Assembly: GCA_019918135.1 (NCBI GenBank)
Contig: WBZZ01000833.1
Location: 1-64,000, forward strand
Direction: 5' to 3'
Length of the DNA stretch: 64,000 bases
Source of the DNA: Paulinella micropora
Taxonomy: Eukaryota > Cercozoa > Imbricatea > Euglyphida > Paulinellidae
Shown in pieces: positions 29,647 to 38,573 of the stretch (its first letter is position 1; each line of letters opens with the position of its first letter). Position numbers and translations under genes: made by a program. Below the pieces are notes generated by a model. It saw nothing but the letters and a program-made list of their open reading frames with translations. It searched no databases and had not been told where the DNA came from.

Positions 29647-29785
29647 TGAGCCCCCTGAGCCCGGGGGGCTCAAAGAACAGGGAAAGGGGGGAGGGGAAGG
29701 GCGCAGAAGCTACAAAAAAATGTAATTAAAAAAAATCCCCAACAAAGTCTTGCATTTGATAGAGAGAGCTGGGGGAGGGCACTGG
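29647..29785 (-). repeat. Family 2 unit, inverted
   Basis: Hairpin at 29647-29673, GCGCAGAAGCTACAAAAAAA, A/T stretch and TCTTGCATTTGATAGAGAGA. Nearly the same as 9051-9185. Confidence 0.7.
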
Positions 29786-29975
29786 GCCGTGCTGCGCGCA
29801 GACACGCAGGATCGATGCGTACATGGCCAGGACCAGAGACTCGAAGGCTGAGCAGGAAAACTTCGTAAAATACTGGGTGCTCTGAAAATGTTGTTGCAAC
29901 ACGTGGCCGTGGCTGCCCCCCCGCCGAGTTTGGAGCAGCGGCCTGGCTGCTAGCCAGCGCCAGCGCCGTTTGACA
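29786..29975 (-). pseudogene. Fragment of the alpha/beta hydrolase 3' end
   Basis: About 180 bases match 33690-33860 (GACACGCAGGATCGATGCGT, TACTGGGTGCTCTGAAAATG). This is only the last 60 codons of that gene. Confidence 0.7.
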
Positions 29976-30340
29976 GCCTGGGCAGCGAGGGGTGCACGGG
30001 AGGACGCCGTCGGGGTAGTGAGGCTTTTGTTTTTCTGGCACATTGACACTGCCCCCATCCGCCGCAGGGTCGTGCTGGAGCACGGTGCTTTGCTCCTAGT
30101 TTTCAGTGCCTAAGTGTAAGACCGTCGAGTGGGCCGGATGCTGCGGCAGCCTGGGGGTGCCGTTGCAAGTGTCAAGTGTAAGACTTTGTCGAGTTTTAAT
30201 TAAAAAGGACTTTTCTTGCACTTTCTTGGCGCCCCCCTCCCCTGCCTCTTCTTCTCTCCCTTCTACTCCTTCCCACCCCCTGAGCCCGGGGGGCTCAAAG
30301 AGCAAGGAGCAGAATTGCAACAAAACTAAGTTGGTTCCAC
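29976..30340. other. Spacer of shuffled repeat pieces
   Basis: Contains a segment shared in inverted orientation with 31925-32030 (CTACCCCGACGGCGTCC-type, GGCACATTGACACTGCCCCC), a family 4 core (CTAGTTTTCAGTGCCTAAGT) and a family 2 hairpin at 30276-30299. No gene. Confidence 0.55.
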
Positions 30341-30344
30341 TAAG

Positions 30345-31490
30345 CTTTCCCGGTGAAAGTCGTAAGCGCCAATTTGGCGCCAAAATCTACTTGCGCAAAA
30401 AAAACCCCACGCAGAAGCCTCAACGCCGCCGTGAGGAAGACGTCCTCCCCCTCCCTCTCACTCTCGTCGCCCCTCTCACTCTCGTCGCCCCGCTCACCTT
30501 CGTCGCCCCTCTCACCTTCGTCGCCCCGCTCACCTTTGTCGCCCCGCTCCCCTTTGCTCTGTACCTCCCTGCCTCTAGGGAAGGTGAGAGGGCTGAAAAA
30601 CATTTTCGTGTGAGTAAAAGGCGTACCGTTTCTCACCGCGGGAAAACGTCCGATTTCTCTGCTAGCCTCCGGAACGGCCGGTTCATTTGGCGCCAAATTG
30701 TGCCGTCCGGAGGTAGGGTGCGTGATACGGTTGAAAAAGGAAGTACGTCTTAGTTTTCCCGGGGAAACAGCGGTAAGCGCCAATTTGGCGCCAAAATCTA
30801 CTTGCGCAAAAGAAAATCCCACACAGACGCTCGGCTGGGCCGCCGTGAGGAAGACGTCCTCCCCCTCCCTCTCACTCTCGTCGCCCCTCTCACTCTCGTC
30901 GCCTCTCTCACTGTCGTCGCCCCTCTCACTTTCGTCGCCCCTCTCACTTTCGTCGCCCCTCTCACCTTCGTCGCCCCTCTCACCTTCGTCGCCCCTCTCA
31001 CCTTCGTCGCCCCTCTCACCTTTGTCGCCCCGCTCCCCTTTGCTCTGCACCTCCCTGCCTCTAGGGAAGGTGAGAGGGCCGAAAAACATTTTCGTGCGAG
31101 TAAAAGGCGTACCGTTTCTCCCCGCGGGAAAACGTCCGATTTCTCTGCTAGCCTCCGGAACGGCCGGCTCATTTGGCGCCAAATTGTGCCGTCCGGAGGT
31201 AGGGTGCGTGATACGGTTGAAAAAGGCAGTACGTCTTAGTTTTCCCGGGGAAACAGCGGTAAGCGCCAATTTGGCGCCAAAATCTACTTGCGCAAAAAAA
31301 ATCACACACAGACACACCCAACGCCGCCGTGAGAAAGACGTCCTCCCCCCTCCCTCTCACTCTCGTCGCCCCTCTCACTTTCGTCGCCCCTCTCACCTTT
31401 GCCCTCTGCTTGTTCCTCCCCTTCTCCCCTCGTCCCTTGTTTGCGCGTGCAAACGCGTTCCAAAAAAATTGTTGCTTTCCACTTTGCATA
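30345..31490. repeat. Family 3 array, two full units and one partial
   Basis: Units start near 30345, 30755 and 31235. Each has CCCGGGGAAACAGCGGTAAG, CCAATTTGGCGCCAAAATCT, ACTTGCGCAAAA, GTGAGGAAGACGTCCTCCCC, the 18-bp minisatellite (six copies in the first, about ten in the second, three in the third), GGAAGGTGAGAGGGC, AAACGTCCGATTTCTCTGC and CATTTGGCGCCAAATTGTGC. Long frames on both strands are repeat products (GERGDE-type or SPLSLSS-type). Confidence 0.85.
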
Positions 31491-32343
31491 TTTATCCTAT
31501 TTGCGCATAATATCCTTGTAGAGGGGAGAGGCAGGGAAGGAGGAGCAGGGGCGCGCCAAGAAAATGTAATTTACGCTGAATTAAAGCTCGACGGTGTCCT
31601 GTCCGTGCCATAGCTCGGCCACCGTGCGCAAGGTCAGAACAATATGAAAAGACGATAAGATTTTTTTTTTTTGCCAGACAACAAAAAAAACAGACGAGGG
31701 GAAGAAGGGGGGAGGGAGTAGAGGGGAGAGAGGAAGAGGGGTAGGGGCGCGCTTCGCCTGTGTACAGGAAGAAATTAATAAAAAAATCCCTGACAAAGTT
31801 GTAATCTTGACACTGAGAACCAAGAGAGGGAGCGGGAAAGGGAAAGGAACGCGCCAAGAGAGTGCGAAAAAGAATACGCTGAATCAAAGCCCGACGGTCT
31901 TACACTTAGGCACTGAAAACTAGGAGAGGAGCACCGTGCTCCAGCACGACCCTGCGGCGGATGGTACTGCCCCCGTGGTCAATGTGCCAGGAGGACAAGA
32001 GCCTCACTACCCGACGGCGTCCTGTCCGTGCCATAGCTCGGCCACCGTTCTCAAGGTGAGAAAAATATGAAAAGAAAAAAAATCTTGCCCGACAACAAAG
32101 GGAACAGACGGGGGGAAAGAAGGAGGGGGGGGGGTGAAGAAGGGAGCGAGAGCGGGAGGGGAGTGCAGGGGCGCTCTAAGAAATGTACAAAAAAAATTAA
32201 AAAAATCTCTGACAAAGCTTTAATCTTAGCACTGAGAACCATGCGGCAGCCTGAGATTTTCAACGGCACCCTCAGGCTACCGCAGCAACATGACATGGGC
32301 CGGATGCCGTTGCAAAGTGTCAAGTGTAATGCCTTGTCTAGTT
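31491..32343. other. Spacer of family 4 cassettes
   Basis: Holds an inverted copy of 22140-22370 (31495-31740), cassette cores at about 31787-31820, 31885-31920 and 32207-32243, and C/T or G/A tracts. The 31495-31925 part is nearly identical to 38140-38575. No gene. Confidence 0.6.
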
Positions 32344-33012
32344 TTAATTCAGCGTGATTTTTCTTACACTTCCTTGGCGCCCCCCTGCCTCTTCCTCTCT
32401 CCCCTGAGCCAATTTCCGGATTTTTCGGCAACACTGCCTTTTTCGCGAGCTTTTATTAAAGTAGTTGTTATTTTGGCGACACTGGGGCACCTTGCCTGCG
32501 CCATACGCTATTCGTCCCGAGAACAAAGCGGGCACGCGCACAATCAGACCGGGCGGGAGCCTGCAGCTTGTAGTCTCTGTAATTTCCGTATACTTGACCT
32601 CAAGTTCTTGCTTTTGCTCCAAGAGCGAGATCTGCCTAGCATGATTGCCAATAATCTGATGTAGTCTTATCAACTTCTGGCCTAGCTCTTGATCTGGAGA
32701 CTCAGGCTCATCGTCTGCAGGGCTTTGGCGAAGCTTTTGTTCGAGCACTTGCAGATCTTTTTGTACAAGGGCCAAATCCTCGTGGCGTTTCCGGAGTTCC
32801 AGGGAGCGCCTCTCCCGCTCGGACTGAGCCTGCAAACTCAAGTTGTCCCCAAGAAACCTGTGTTGCAAATGCAGCGAGCCATCTTTCTCCACCGTCGCCT
32901 TTAATTCCTTGCCTTGCAGCTCAAACATGTGCTCCCCGGCACCCGGAACCTTGGTAAGAACATTCATGTCAAGGGCAGAGAAGAGTTCGCCCCCGGAGCA
33001 GGTCCCGTCCAT
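32344..33012 (-). CDS. Coiled-coil protein
   Basis: ATG at 33012, 222 residues. It starts MDGTCSGGELFSALDMNVLT, then a short globular part with two short beta-like strands (HMFELQGKELKATVEKDGSL). A coiled coil of about 95 residues follows (SERERRSLELRKRHEDLALV, then QELGQKLIRLHQIIGNHARQ). The C-terminal 60 residues are basic and Gln/Arg/Lys-rich. No family recognised. Fragments lie at 14110-14200 and 16475-16570 (centre), 25190-25320 (coil) and 35942-36130 (N-terminus), so it is a frequently copied gene of this region. Confidence 0.55.
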   Translation of the reverse strand: MDGTCSGGELFSALDMNVLTKVPGAGEHMFELQGKELKATVEKDGSLHLQHRFLGDNLSLQAQSERERRSLELRKRHEDLALVQKDLQVLEQKLRQSPADDEPESPDQELGQKLIRLHQIIGNHARQISLLEQKQELEVKYTEITETTSCRLPPGLIVRVPALFSGRIAYGAGKVPQCRQNNNYFNKSSRKRQCCRKIRKLAQGREEEAGGRQGSVRKITLN

Positions 33013-33139
33013 GTTTCACCTCGCACCTGAATATGTAAGCACACGGGAAAGAAAAGGGGCAGGGGTGAGGGGGAGGCACAACCCTGTGCTTAGCCTTCCC
33101 CCCCCGTTTGAGAACTTGGACAGGAATGGGGAAGGGGGG
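33013..33139. other. Short spacer upstream of the coiled-coil gene
   Basis: G/A-rich with CTGAATATGTAAGCACACGG, also found at 36128. It may contain the promoter of the minus-strand gene. Confidence 0.4.
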
Positions 33140-33353
33140 GGGGGCTTAGTGGAGGCGTTTCATGTTTTTTTTAAAGAAAGCTTTGTAGCTTCTGCGCCCT
33201 TCTCCTCCCCCTTTCCCCTGTCCTTTGAGCCCCCCGGGCTCAGGGGGCTCAAGCAAAGGGAAGAAGAAAAAAAGGGGGGGGGGGCGCCCCCCTCCTTCTT
33301 TTGTTTTCTCTCCCCCATGAGCCCCATGAGCCCCCTGAGCCCGGGGGGCTCAA
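33140..33353 (+). repeat. Family 2 unit and inverted second hairpin
   Basis: CTTAGTGGAGGCGTTTCATG leader, hairpin at 33225-33252, then an inverted hairpin at about 33318-33353. This mirrors the pair at 8.8-9.1 kb. Confidence 0.75.
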
Positions 33354-33523
33354 AGAACAGGGGAAGGGGCGCCCTCTCCCCCCGCTTTTTTTCCTCCTCC
33401 CCTCCTTTCTCTCCTCAGTGCTCTACCGTCAAAGTTGGACCGTGCTGCTTGCAAGCAGCCTCAGTTTGCAGAAAAAAAGAAAAAAAAAGATTCTTTTAAT
33501 TAATAAAAGCTTTGTACCAAAGT

Positions 33524-33544
33524 CAGCCCGTTTTGCGCGGGCTG
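33524..33544. repeat. Family 1 hairpin, short form
   Basis: CAGCCCG-TTTTGC-GCGGGCTG without the second G/C hairpin. Confidence 0.6.
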
Positions 33545-34191
33545 AAAAAGCAGCTCGCGTATTGATGGGATAAAATACGCCCAAATCCCACTTAGCGGGC
33601 TTCCCCCGCAGTTCTTTTTGTACCCTAGGCAGGGCATTGGCGGGGGGCGGGGGGCGCCCCTCCGTCGGACCCCCCTACCCCTTTCTGCGCGCAGACACGC
33701 AGGATCGACGCGTACATGGCCAGGACCAGAGACTCGGAGGCCGAGCAGGAAAACGTCGTAAAATACTGGGTGCTCTGAAAATGTTGTTGCAACACGTGGC
33801 CGTGGCTTCCCCCCGCCGAGTTTGGAGAAGCGGCCCGGCTGCTAGCCAGCGTCAGCGCCGAGTAGAATTCCGCTGGTTTTTCGCACTGGGGCGAATGCCC
33901 ACTGTCTGCTACCACTACGCAGGGCACCGCGCCCCGGCAGAGCTTGGACAAGTGCTCGCCCTGATGACAGGGCATAATAGTATCGCGCTCTCCGTAAATC
34001 AAGGCCGTCGGCACGTTCGTGTTCAACAGCTTGGGCAGCGAGGGGTACAGCCAGCGCGCGTGCCCCTGCCTCCAGCTCAGGGCTATGTTGCTGGCGACCA
34101 GCAGGTCGCCCACCGAGCACGGGCGGCTCAGCACCTCAAACCAAAACCAGGCGTGGGCGGAGCAGCCGATCTGTTCAAGCCAAACATAGCC

Positions 34192-34252
34192 CAGCCCGCT
34201 TACGCGGGCTGGAAGAAAAGAAAAGGGGGGGCGCGGGGGGCATGCCCCCCGG
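34192..34252. repeat. Family 1 palindrome inside the hydrolase relic (1)
   Basis: CAGCCCGCTTACGCGGGCTG, spacer GAAGAAAAGAAAA, then GGGGGGCATGCCCCCC. Confidence 0.8.
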
Positions 34253-34461
34253 TCTGTGGGGGCACTTTTGCACTACATAAGACTCGACCATCTCTGCCAG
34301 CAAGTCGGTAGCCTCTTCCCCCACAACTTGTAGTAGACAGGCGGGCGTCGGCACGCGTCAAAACCCCGGCAAATTCAGCAAATGAACTTTGCGGTAAGAC
34401 CGCAGCCAGAAACTCACAGTGTCCAAATAAAACAAGGCGCCACTCGACACTCCGTGCACCA

Positions 34462-34513
34462 CAGCCCGCTGGCGCGGGCTGAACGGGGGGCTCGGGGGGG
34501 CTTTGCCCCCCGC
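34462..34513. repeat. Family 1 palindrome inside the hydrolase relic (2)
   Basis: CAGCCCGCTGGCGCGGGCTG then CGGGGGGC...GCCCCCCGCG. Next to it, GTGTCCAAATAAAACAAGGC...GTGCACCAC also occurs at 14190-14230. Confidence 0.8.
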
Positions 34514-34959
34514 GCAAGATCTCAGACTCGGCCTCGTCGATCAGCTCTGCCTCATCTGGTACTCGCTTCGGGCGCGTAACGCACTTGGCGGTCCTAGGCG
34601 CCAGCCGACGCCAGACCCAAAGCACGCTGGTGGCCAACACAAACAATGACCAGAGCAGAGCTGCTGAGGAAAACAGGCACGGAAGAAAGAAAACATAGAA
34701 GCGAGCATAAGCAAAAATCGAACGCAGCGAGGTCTTGGCCATATTGTACCCAAGCCAAGCTCTGTAATTAAAACCTTAACTCGCTGAGTCTACGAACACG
34801 TCTTGGACTTTAGAAGCGCACTCGACTTTCTGAACCAGATCGTATCCGAGCCCACGCCGCCAGATCGGACCCCTTAGGAAAGTACCAAGCGGGTCCCTGA
34901 GCGAGCAAAGATAAAAGAATTAAAAGAAATCTCGCAATTGTACAGTGTGCCAGCACGGC

Positions 34960-35345
34960 GTTGCTACATTTAATTTTGACACACAAAAAAGATTTGGCGC
35001 CAAATTTAATTCAAGACGAGAAAAAGAATCCACTTCGCGCAAGACGCCGCCGTGAGGAAGACGCCCCCCTCCCCCGTTCTCTCCCCCCCTCCCCTTTTCT
35101 CGCCCCCGCTCTCTTTACTCCCCGTTTTTTCCCCTTCCACATTCTTTCCCCCCTTTCCCCTTCTCCTCCCGCTCTCCTTCGAAAGGGGAAGGGGAGGGGG
35201 GATCTGAAAGCTTGTCCTTTGCGCAAGAAAAAAAAATGGTGCACGGTTTTCTTCCGCGGGAAAACATCCAATTTCCCCGCAGGCCCGGCAGCAGCCGGAA
35301 AGATCGGTTCATTTGGCGCTAAATCGTGCTGTTCTGGATAAGGCA
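34960..35345. repeat. Family 3 unit, diverged
   Basis: GATTTGGCGCCAAATTTAAT at the left, a C/T block instead of the clean minisatellite, GCGGGAAAACATCCAATTTC and CATTTGGCGCTAAATCGTGC at the right. It resembles the 14.3-15.1 kb version. Confidence 0.7.
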
Positions 35346-35941
35346 GGAGCGCGCGTGTTGAATCAACCCCCCCTCCCCCCCACCACGCTTGCTCGAAAGT
35401 TTTTTTCTTCTTTTTTTAAGTCGTCTTCCTTAATAGAAAATACACGTTTGGGTTTACCGTGGTACTACCGGTGGCACCAGAAGCGTTATAAATCTTTTAC
35501 AGAGTCTGAGACTGGAGCGGGGGGCTGCGTGTCGCCCTGCGCGGCCGCTCGTGCCCTCGTAGTGCAAAAGCCCAAGGTAGCACTGGGCCCGGGCGAAACC
35601 TTTCTGGCGGTCGGCGCAATGTACAAGCTCCGGGCGTCGTGGTTCGAAATCTACTACACACGTAATTTTTATTAAAAGTTTCGACAAAGTCGTGGCAAAA
35701 ATCGACTCGAGTACTGCCCTTTTCGACTTACAAACCCCGTTTAAGTCAGCAGGAGGCTGAGGGCGCTTTGAGCTTGGCGAGTATTCCCCACAAGAGCACC
35801 CACGCTGGCCAGATGTTTGCGTGGGTGGGAACGCGCAGCCGCCGAGGCTGCAGGTTCGGCGGCTGCAGGGGGCTCGGTGGTGCAGCAGATGCCCCACGCA
35901 TAACAGTCCCCCAGTCCGAACTGCGCGTCTGCGTGGCCTTG
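35346..35941. other. No convincing gene
   Basis: A plus-strand frame (35313-35675) includes LGLPWYYRWHQKRYKSF and ends KLRASWFEIYYTRNFY; it looks partly natural but has no recognisable domain and an upstream part made of family 3 sequence. Treat it as an unassigned fragment. Confidence 0.35.
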
Positions 35942-36130
35942 CTATGCCCTTTCCTGCAGTAGGGCGAGCCGTGACTTGGCCTCTTCCTCCACCGTGGCCT
36001 TTATTGCCTTGCCTTGCAGCTCAAACATGTGCTCCCCTGCACCCGGAACCTTGGTAAGAACATTCATGTCAAGGGCAAAAAAGAGTTCGTCCCCGGAGCA
36101 GGTCCCGTCCATGTTGCACCCCGCACCTGA
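35942..36130 (-). pseudogene. Fragment of the coiled-coil gene N-terminus
   Basis: Repeats the first 40 codons of the gene at 33012 (MDGTCSGDELFFALDMNVLT) with a few changes, then diverges. Confidence 0.75.
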
Positions 36131-36149
36131 ATATATAAGCACACAGGAA

Positions 36150-36800
36150 AGAAAAGGGGCAGGGGATGAGGGGGAGAGAAGGGGCGCGCTAAGAATGTAC
36201 ACAAAAAAAATCACAAAAAAAAATCCCTGACAAAGTTTTAACCTTTGGCACTGAGAACTAGGAGAGGGAGAGTGAAGGGGCCGGGGGGGGGGGGGGGGGC
36301 GCCAAGAAAGCGCTGAAAAGAATACGCTGAATTAAAGCTCGACGGTCTGTTGTGCACTTCGGCACTAACAACTAGAAGAGGGAGAGGGAAGAGGCATGTG
36401 ACGGAAAGAGCACGAATTTTTTAGCTGTCCCCGTCCGAGAATAGAGCAGGAAAAAGGAACGGAGAGGGCAGGGCGCGCTAAGAATGTACAAAGAAGAATT
36501 CATAAAATAAATCCTTGACAAAAGTTTTAATCTTGGCACTGCGAACTAAAGGGGGAGGGGGAAAGCACGACTTGTCCTTGCTCGCCATCTGAGAACGAGG
36601 AGCGGGAGGGGGGCAGGGGGAGAGGGGGGCGCGTCAAGAAAGTGTAAAATACGCTGAATTAAAGCTCGACGAAGTCGTACACTTGGCACTGAAGACTATG
36701 AGATTAAGAGCGACGGTGAGGGGAGGAGCAAGCACAATCTGTCTTTTGCCTTCCTTATCTGACAACGGGGGGCGAGATAGGGAAAGGAGAGGGGGGGGGG
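36150..36800. repeat. Cluster of about five family 4 cassettes
   Basis: Tandem degenerate units of 100-170 bases. Each contains GGGGCGCGCTAAGAATGTAC or GCGCCAAGAAAG, an A/T stretch or GAATTAAAGCTCGACGG, TCCCTGACAAAGTTTTAA and GGCACTGAGAACTAGGAGAG. Cores lie near 36248, 36362, 36535 and 36685. No coding sequence. Confidence 0.7.
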
Positions 36801-36806
36801 GGGGGG

Positions 36807-36908
36807 CTTAGTGGAGGCGTTTCATGTATTTGTTTTTTTTCTGTAGCTTCTGCGCCCTTACCCTACCCCTTCCCGTGTTCTTTGAGCCCCCGGGCTCAGG
36901 GGGCTCAG
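36807..36908 (+). repeat. Family 2 unit
   Basis: CTTAGTGGAGGCGTTTCATG leader, GTAGCTTCTGCGCCCTTACC and a slightly shortened hairpin at 36882-36908. Confidence 0.7.
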
Positions 36909-37024
36909 CTGGGAGGGGGATGTGCCGCGTGCTGCCCTGTCTCTCTCCTAGGTGCCTGCCGGTCTCTGAGAGGGTTCACCTCCTCAAGATTTCAATCCGA
37001 TCTGACATATCTAGATAAACACAA

Positions 37025-37526
37025 ATGCTCAGGGGCTTGTTTTTGCTGGCATTGACGTTGGCAGTCCCACGGTCGCCCGACTGCGAATCTTGGATTAGCT
37101 ACAAAGAGATCAAGGGGGGAAAGGAGCTGGTGTTGGGCAGCGTCAACGTGTCCCGCACGCCAAAAGCGGGGGTAGCCATTTCAATTCATCACAGCATAGC
37201 GCCCACCAACGTGTCCCTGCTGTTTCGAACCAACTGTGGCGGTCTGCGCGAAGAATCTGTCGAGTGGGAAATGGCATCGGTTCTGGGGGAGCAAAGCAAG
37301 TTTTGGGAGGCAACCACGTCGACAAAGATCTGTAGTATTAATTCGGAAATCTTTGCCAGATGCAGGGAGAACACAAGCTCCACCTGTCGGCTCGAATACA
37401 AAATTAAGGGCTATATCCTCAAAACTGGAAATTCCCAGCTAGCTGGATATATTTGCGTGATCATTGCCGTGCTTTGTTTTATTGCTAGCGCGTGCCTTTT
37501 GGAATATCCGCCTCCCAAGCGCAAAA
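37025..37526 (+). CDS. Type I membrane glycoprotein
   Basis: ATG start. Signal peptide at residues 1-16 (MLRGLFLLALTLAVPR), an ectodomain of about 120 residues with five cysteines and three N-glycosylation sequons (NVS at 41, NVS at 62, NTS at 116), one transmembrane helix at about 139-159 (LAGYICVIIAVLCFIASACL) and a very short basic tail (PPPKRK). No family recognised. At about codon 167 the frame runs into a family 3 repeat and stays open to 37969, but those extra residues are repeat translation. The original tail may have been cut by the repeat. It could be a host surface protein or an envelope-type protein; the sequence does not say. Confidence 0.6.
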
Positions 37527-38110
37527 CAGCCGTAAGCGCCAATTTGGCGCCAAAATCTACTTGCGCAAAAAAAATCACACACAGACACACCCAACGCCGC
37601 CGTGAGGAAGACGTCCTCCCCCTCCCTCTCAATCTCGTCGCCCCTCTCACCTTCGTCGCCCCTCTCACCTTTGTCGCCCCGCTCCCCTTTGCTCTGCACC
37701 TCCCTGCCTCTAGGGAAGGTGAGAGGGCTGAAAAACATTTTCGTATGAGTAAAAGGCGTACTTTTCTCTTCGCGGGAAAACGTCCGATTTCTCTGATAGC
37801 CTCCGGAACGGCCAGTTCATTTGGCGCCAAATTGTGCCGTCCGGAGGTAGGGTGCGTGATACGGTTGAAAAAGGCAGTACGTCTGAGCCTTCCCGGGAAA
37901 ACAGCCGTAAGCGCCAAAATCTACTTGCGCAAAAAAAAGTCCCACACAGACGCCCCAACTCCGCCGTGAGGAAGACGTCCCCCCCCCTCCCTCTCACTCT
38001 CGTCGCCCCTCTCACCTTCGTCGCCCCTCTCACCTTTGTCGCCCTTCTCACCTTTGTCCTCTGCTTGTTCTTCCCCCTCGTCCCTTGTTTGCGCGTGCAA
38101 ACGCGTCCCA
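37525..38110. repeat. Family 3 array, one full and one partial unit
   Basis: Same order as 30345-31490, with three to four minisatellite copies in each unit. TTTGGCGCCAAA-type palindromes lie at about 37540 and 37820. Confidence 0.8.
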
Positions 38111-38573
38111 AAAAAATTGTTTCTTTCCACTTTCATATTTATCCTATTTCCGCATATCCTTGTAGAGGGGGAGAGGCAGGGAAGGAGAAGCAGGGGCGCG
38201 CCAAGAAAATGTGATTTACGCTGAATTAAAGCTCGACGGTGTCCTGTCCGTGCCATAGCTCGGCCACCGTGCGCAAGACTTGCGGAAATATGAAAAGAAG
38301 ATAAGAAATTTTTTTTTGCCAGACAACAAAAAAAACAGACGAGGGGAAGAAGGGGGGAGGGAGTAGAGGGGAGAGAGGAAGAGGGGTAGGGGCGCGCTTC
38401 GCCTGTGTACACGAAGAAATTAATAAAAAAATCCCTGACAGAGTTTTAATCTTGACACTGAGAACCAAGAGAGGGAGCGGGAAAGGGAAAGGGACGCGCC
38501 AAGAGAGTGCGAAAAAGAATACGCTGAATCAAAGCCCGACGGTCTTACACTTAGGCACTGAAAACTAGGAGAG
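38111..38573. repeat. Near-identical copy of 31495-31925
   Basis: Includes the GCACGGTGGCCGAGCTATGG segment (inverted), G/A tracts and two family 4 cores. It ends exactly where an LRR fragment begins. Confidence 0.75.

Larger units (their letters stand above)
33690..34742 (-). pseudogene. Alpha/beta hydrolase with membrane anchor, broken
   Basis: ATG 34742 gives a basic start and a long hydrophobic segment (ARFYVFFLPCLFSSAALLWS, residues 11-40), a likely N-terminal membrane anchor. The C-terminal half, at 34134-33850, has the classic end of the fold: TALIYGERDTIMP with the acid of the triad, and VVVADSGHSPQCEKPAEFY with the histidine. The nucleophile-elbow GxSxG is not seen and is probably lost with the middle. 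Two family 1 palindromes interrupt it (34192-34252 and 34462-34513). The last segment is duplicated at 29786-29975. Such enzymes hydrolyse lipids or esters. Confidence 0.6.

Noticed and set aside
30340-31317. Minus-strand frame of 325 codons rich in GERGDE repeats
   Set aside because: It is the translation of the 18-bp minisatellite and flanks. The frame is open on several frames and both strands because the unit length is divisible by three.
30345-31490. CRISPR array
   Set aside because: The repeat is contiguous without unique spacers, and there are no cas genes. It is a minisatellite.
35454-35897. Possible Sel1-like stretch (AQCYLGLLHYEG) on the minus strand
   Set aside because: Only one motif of twelve residues without the rest of the repeat; chance is likely.
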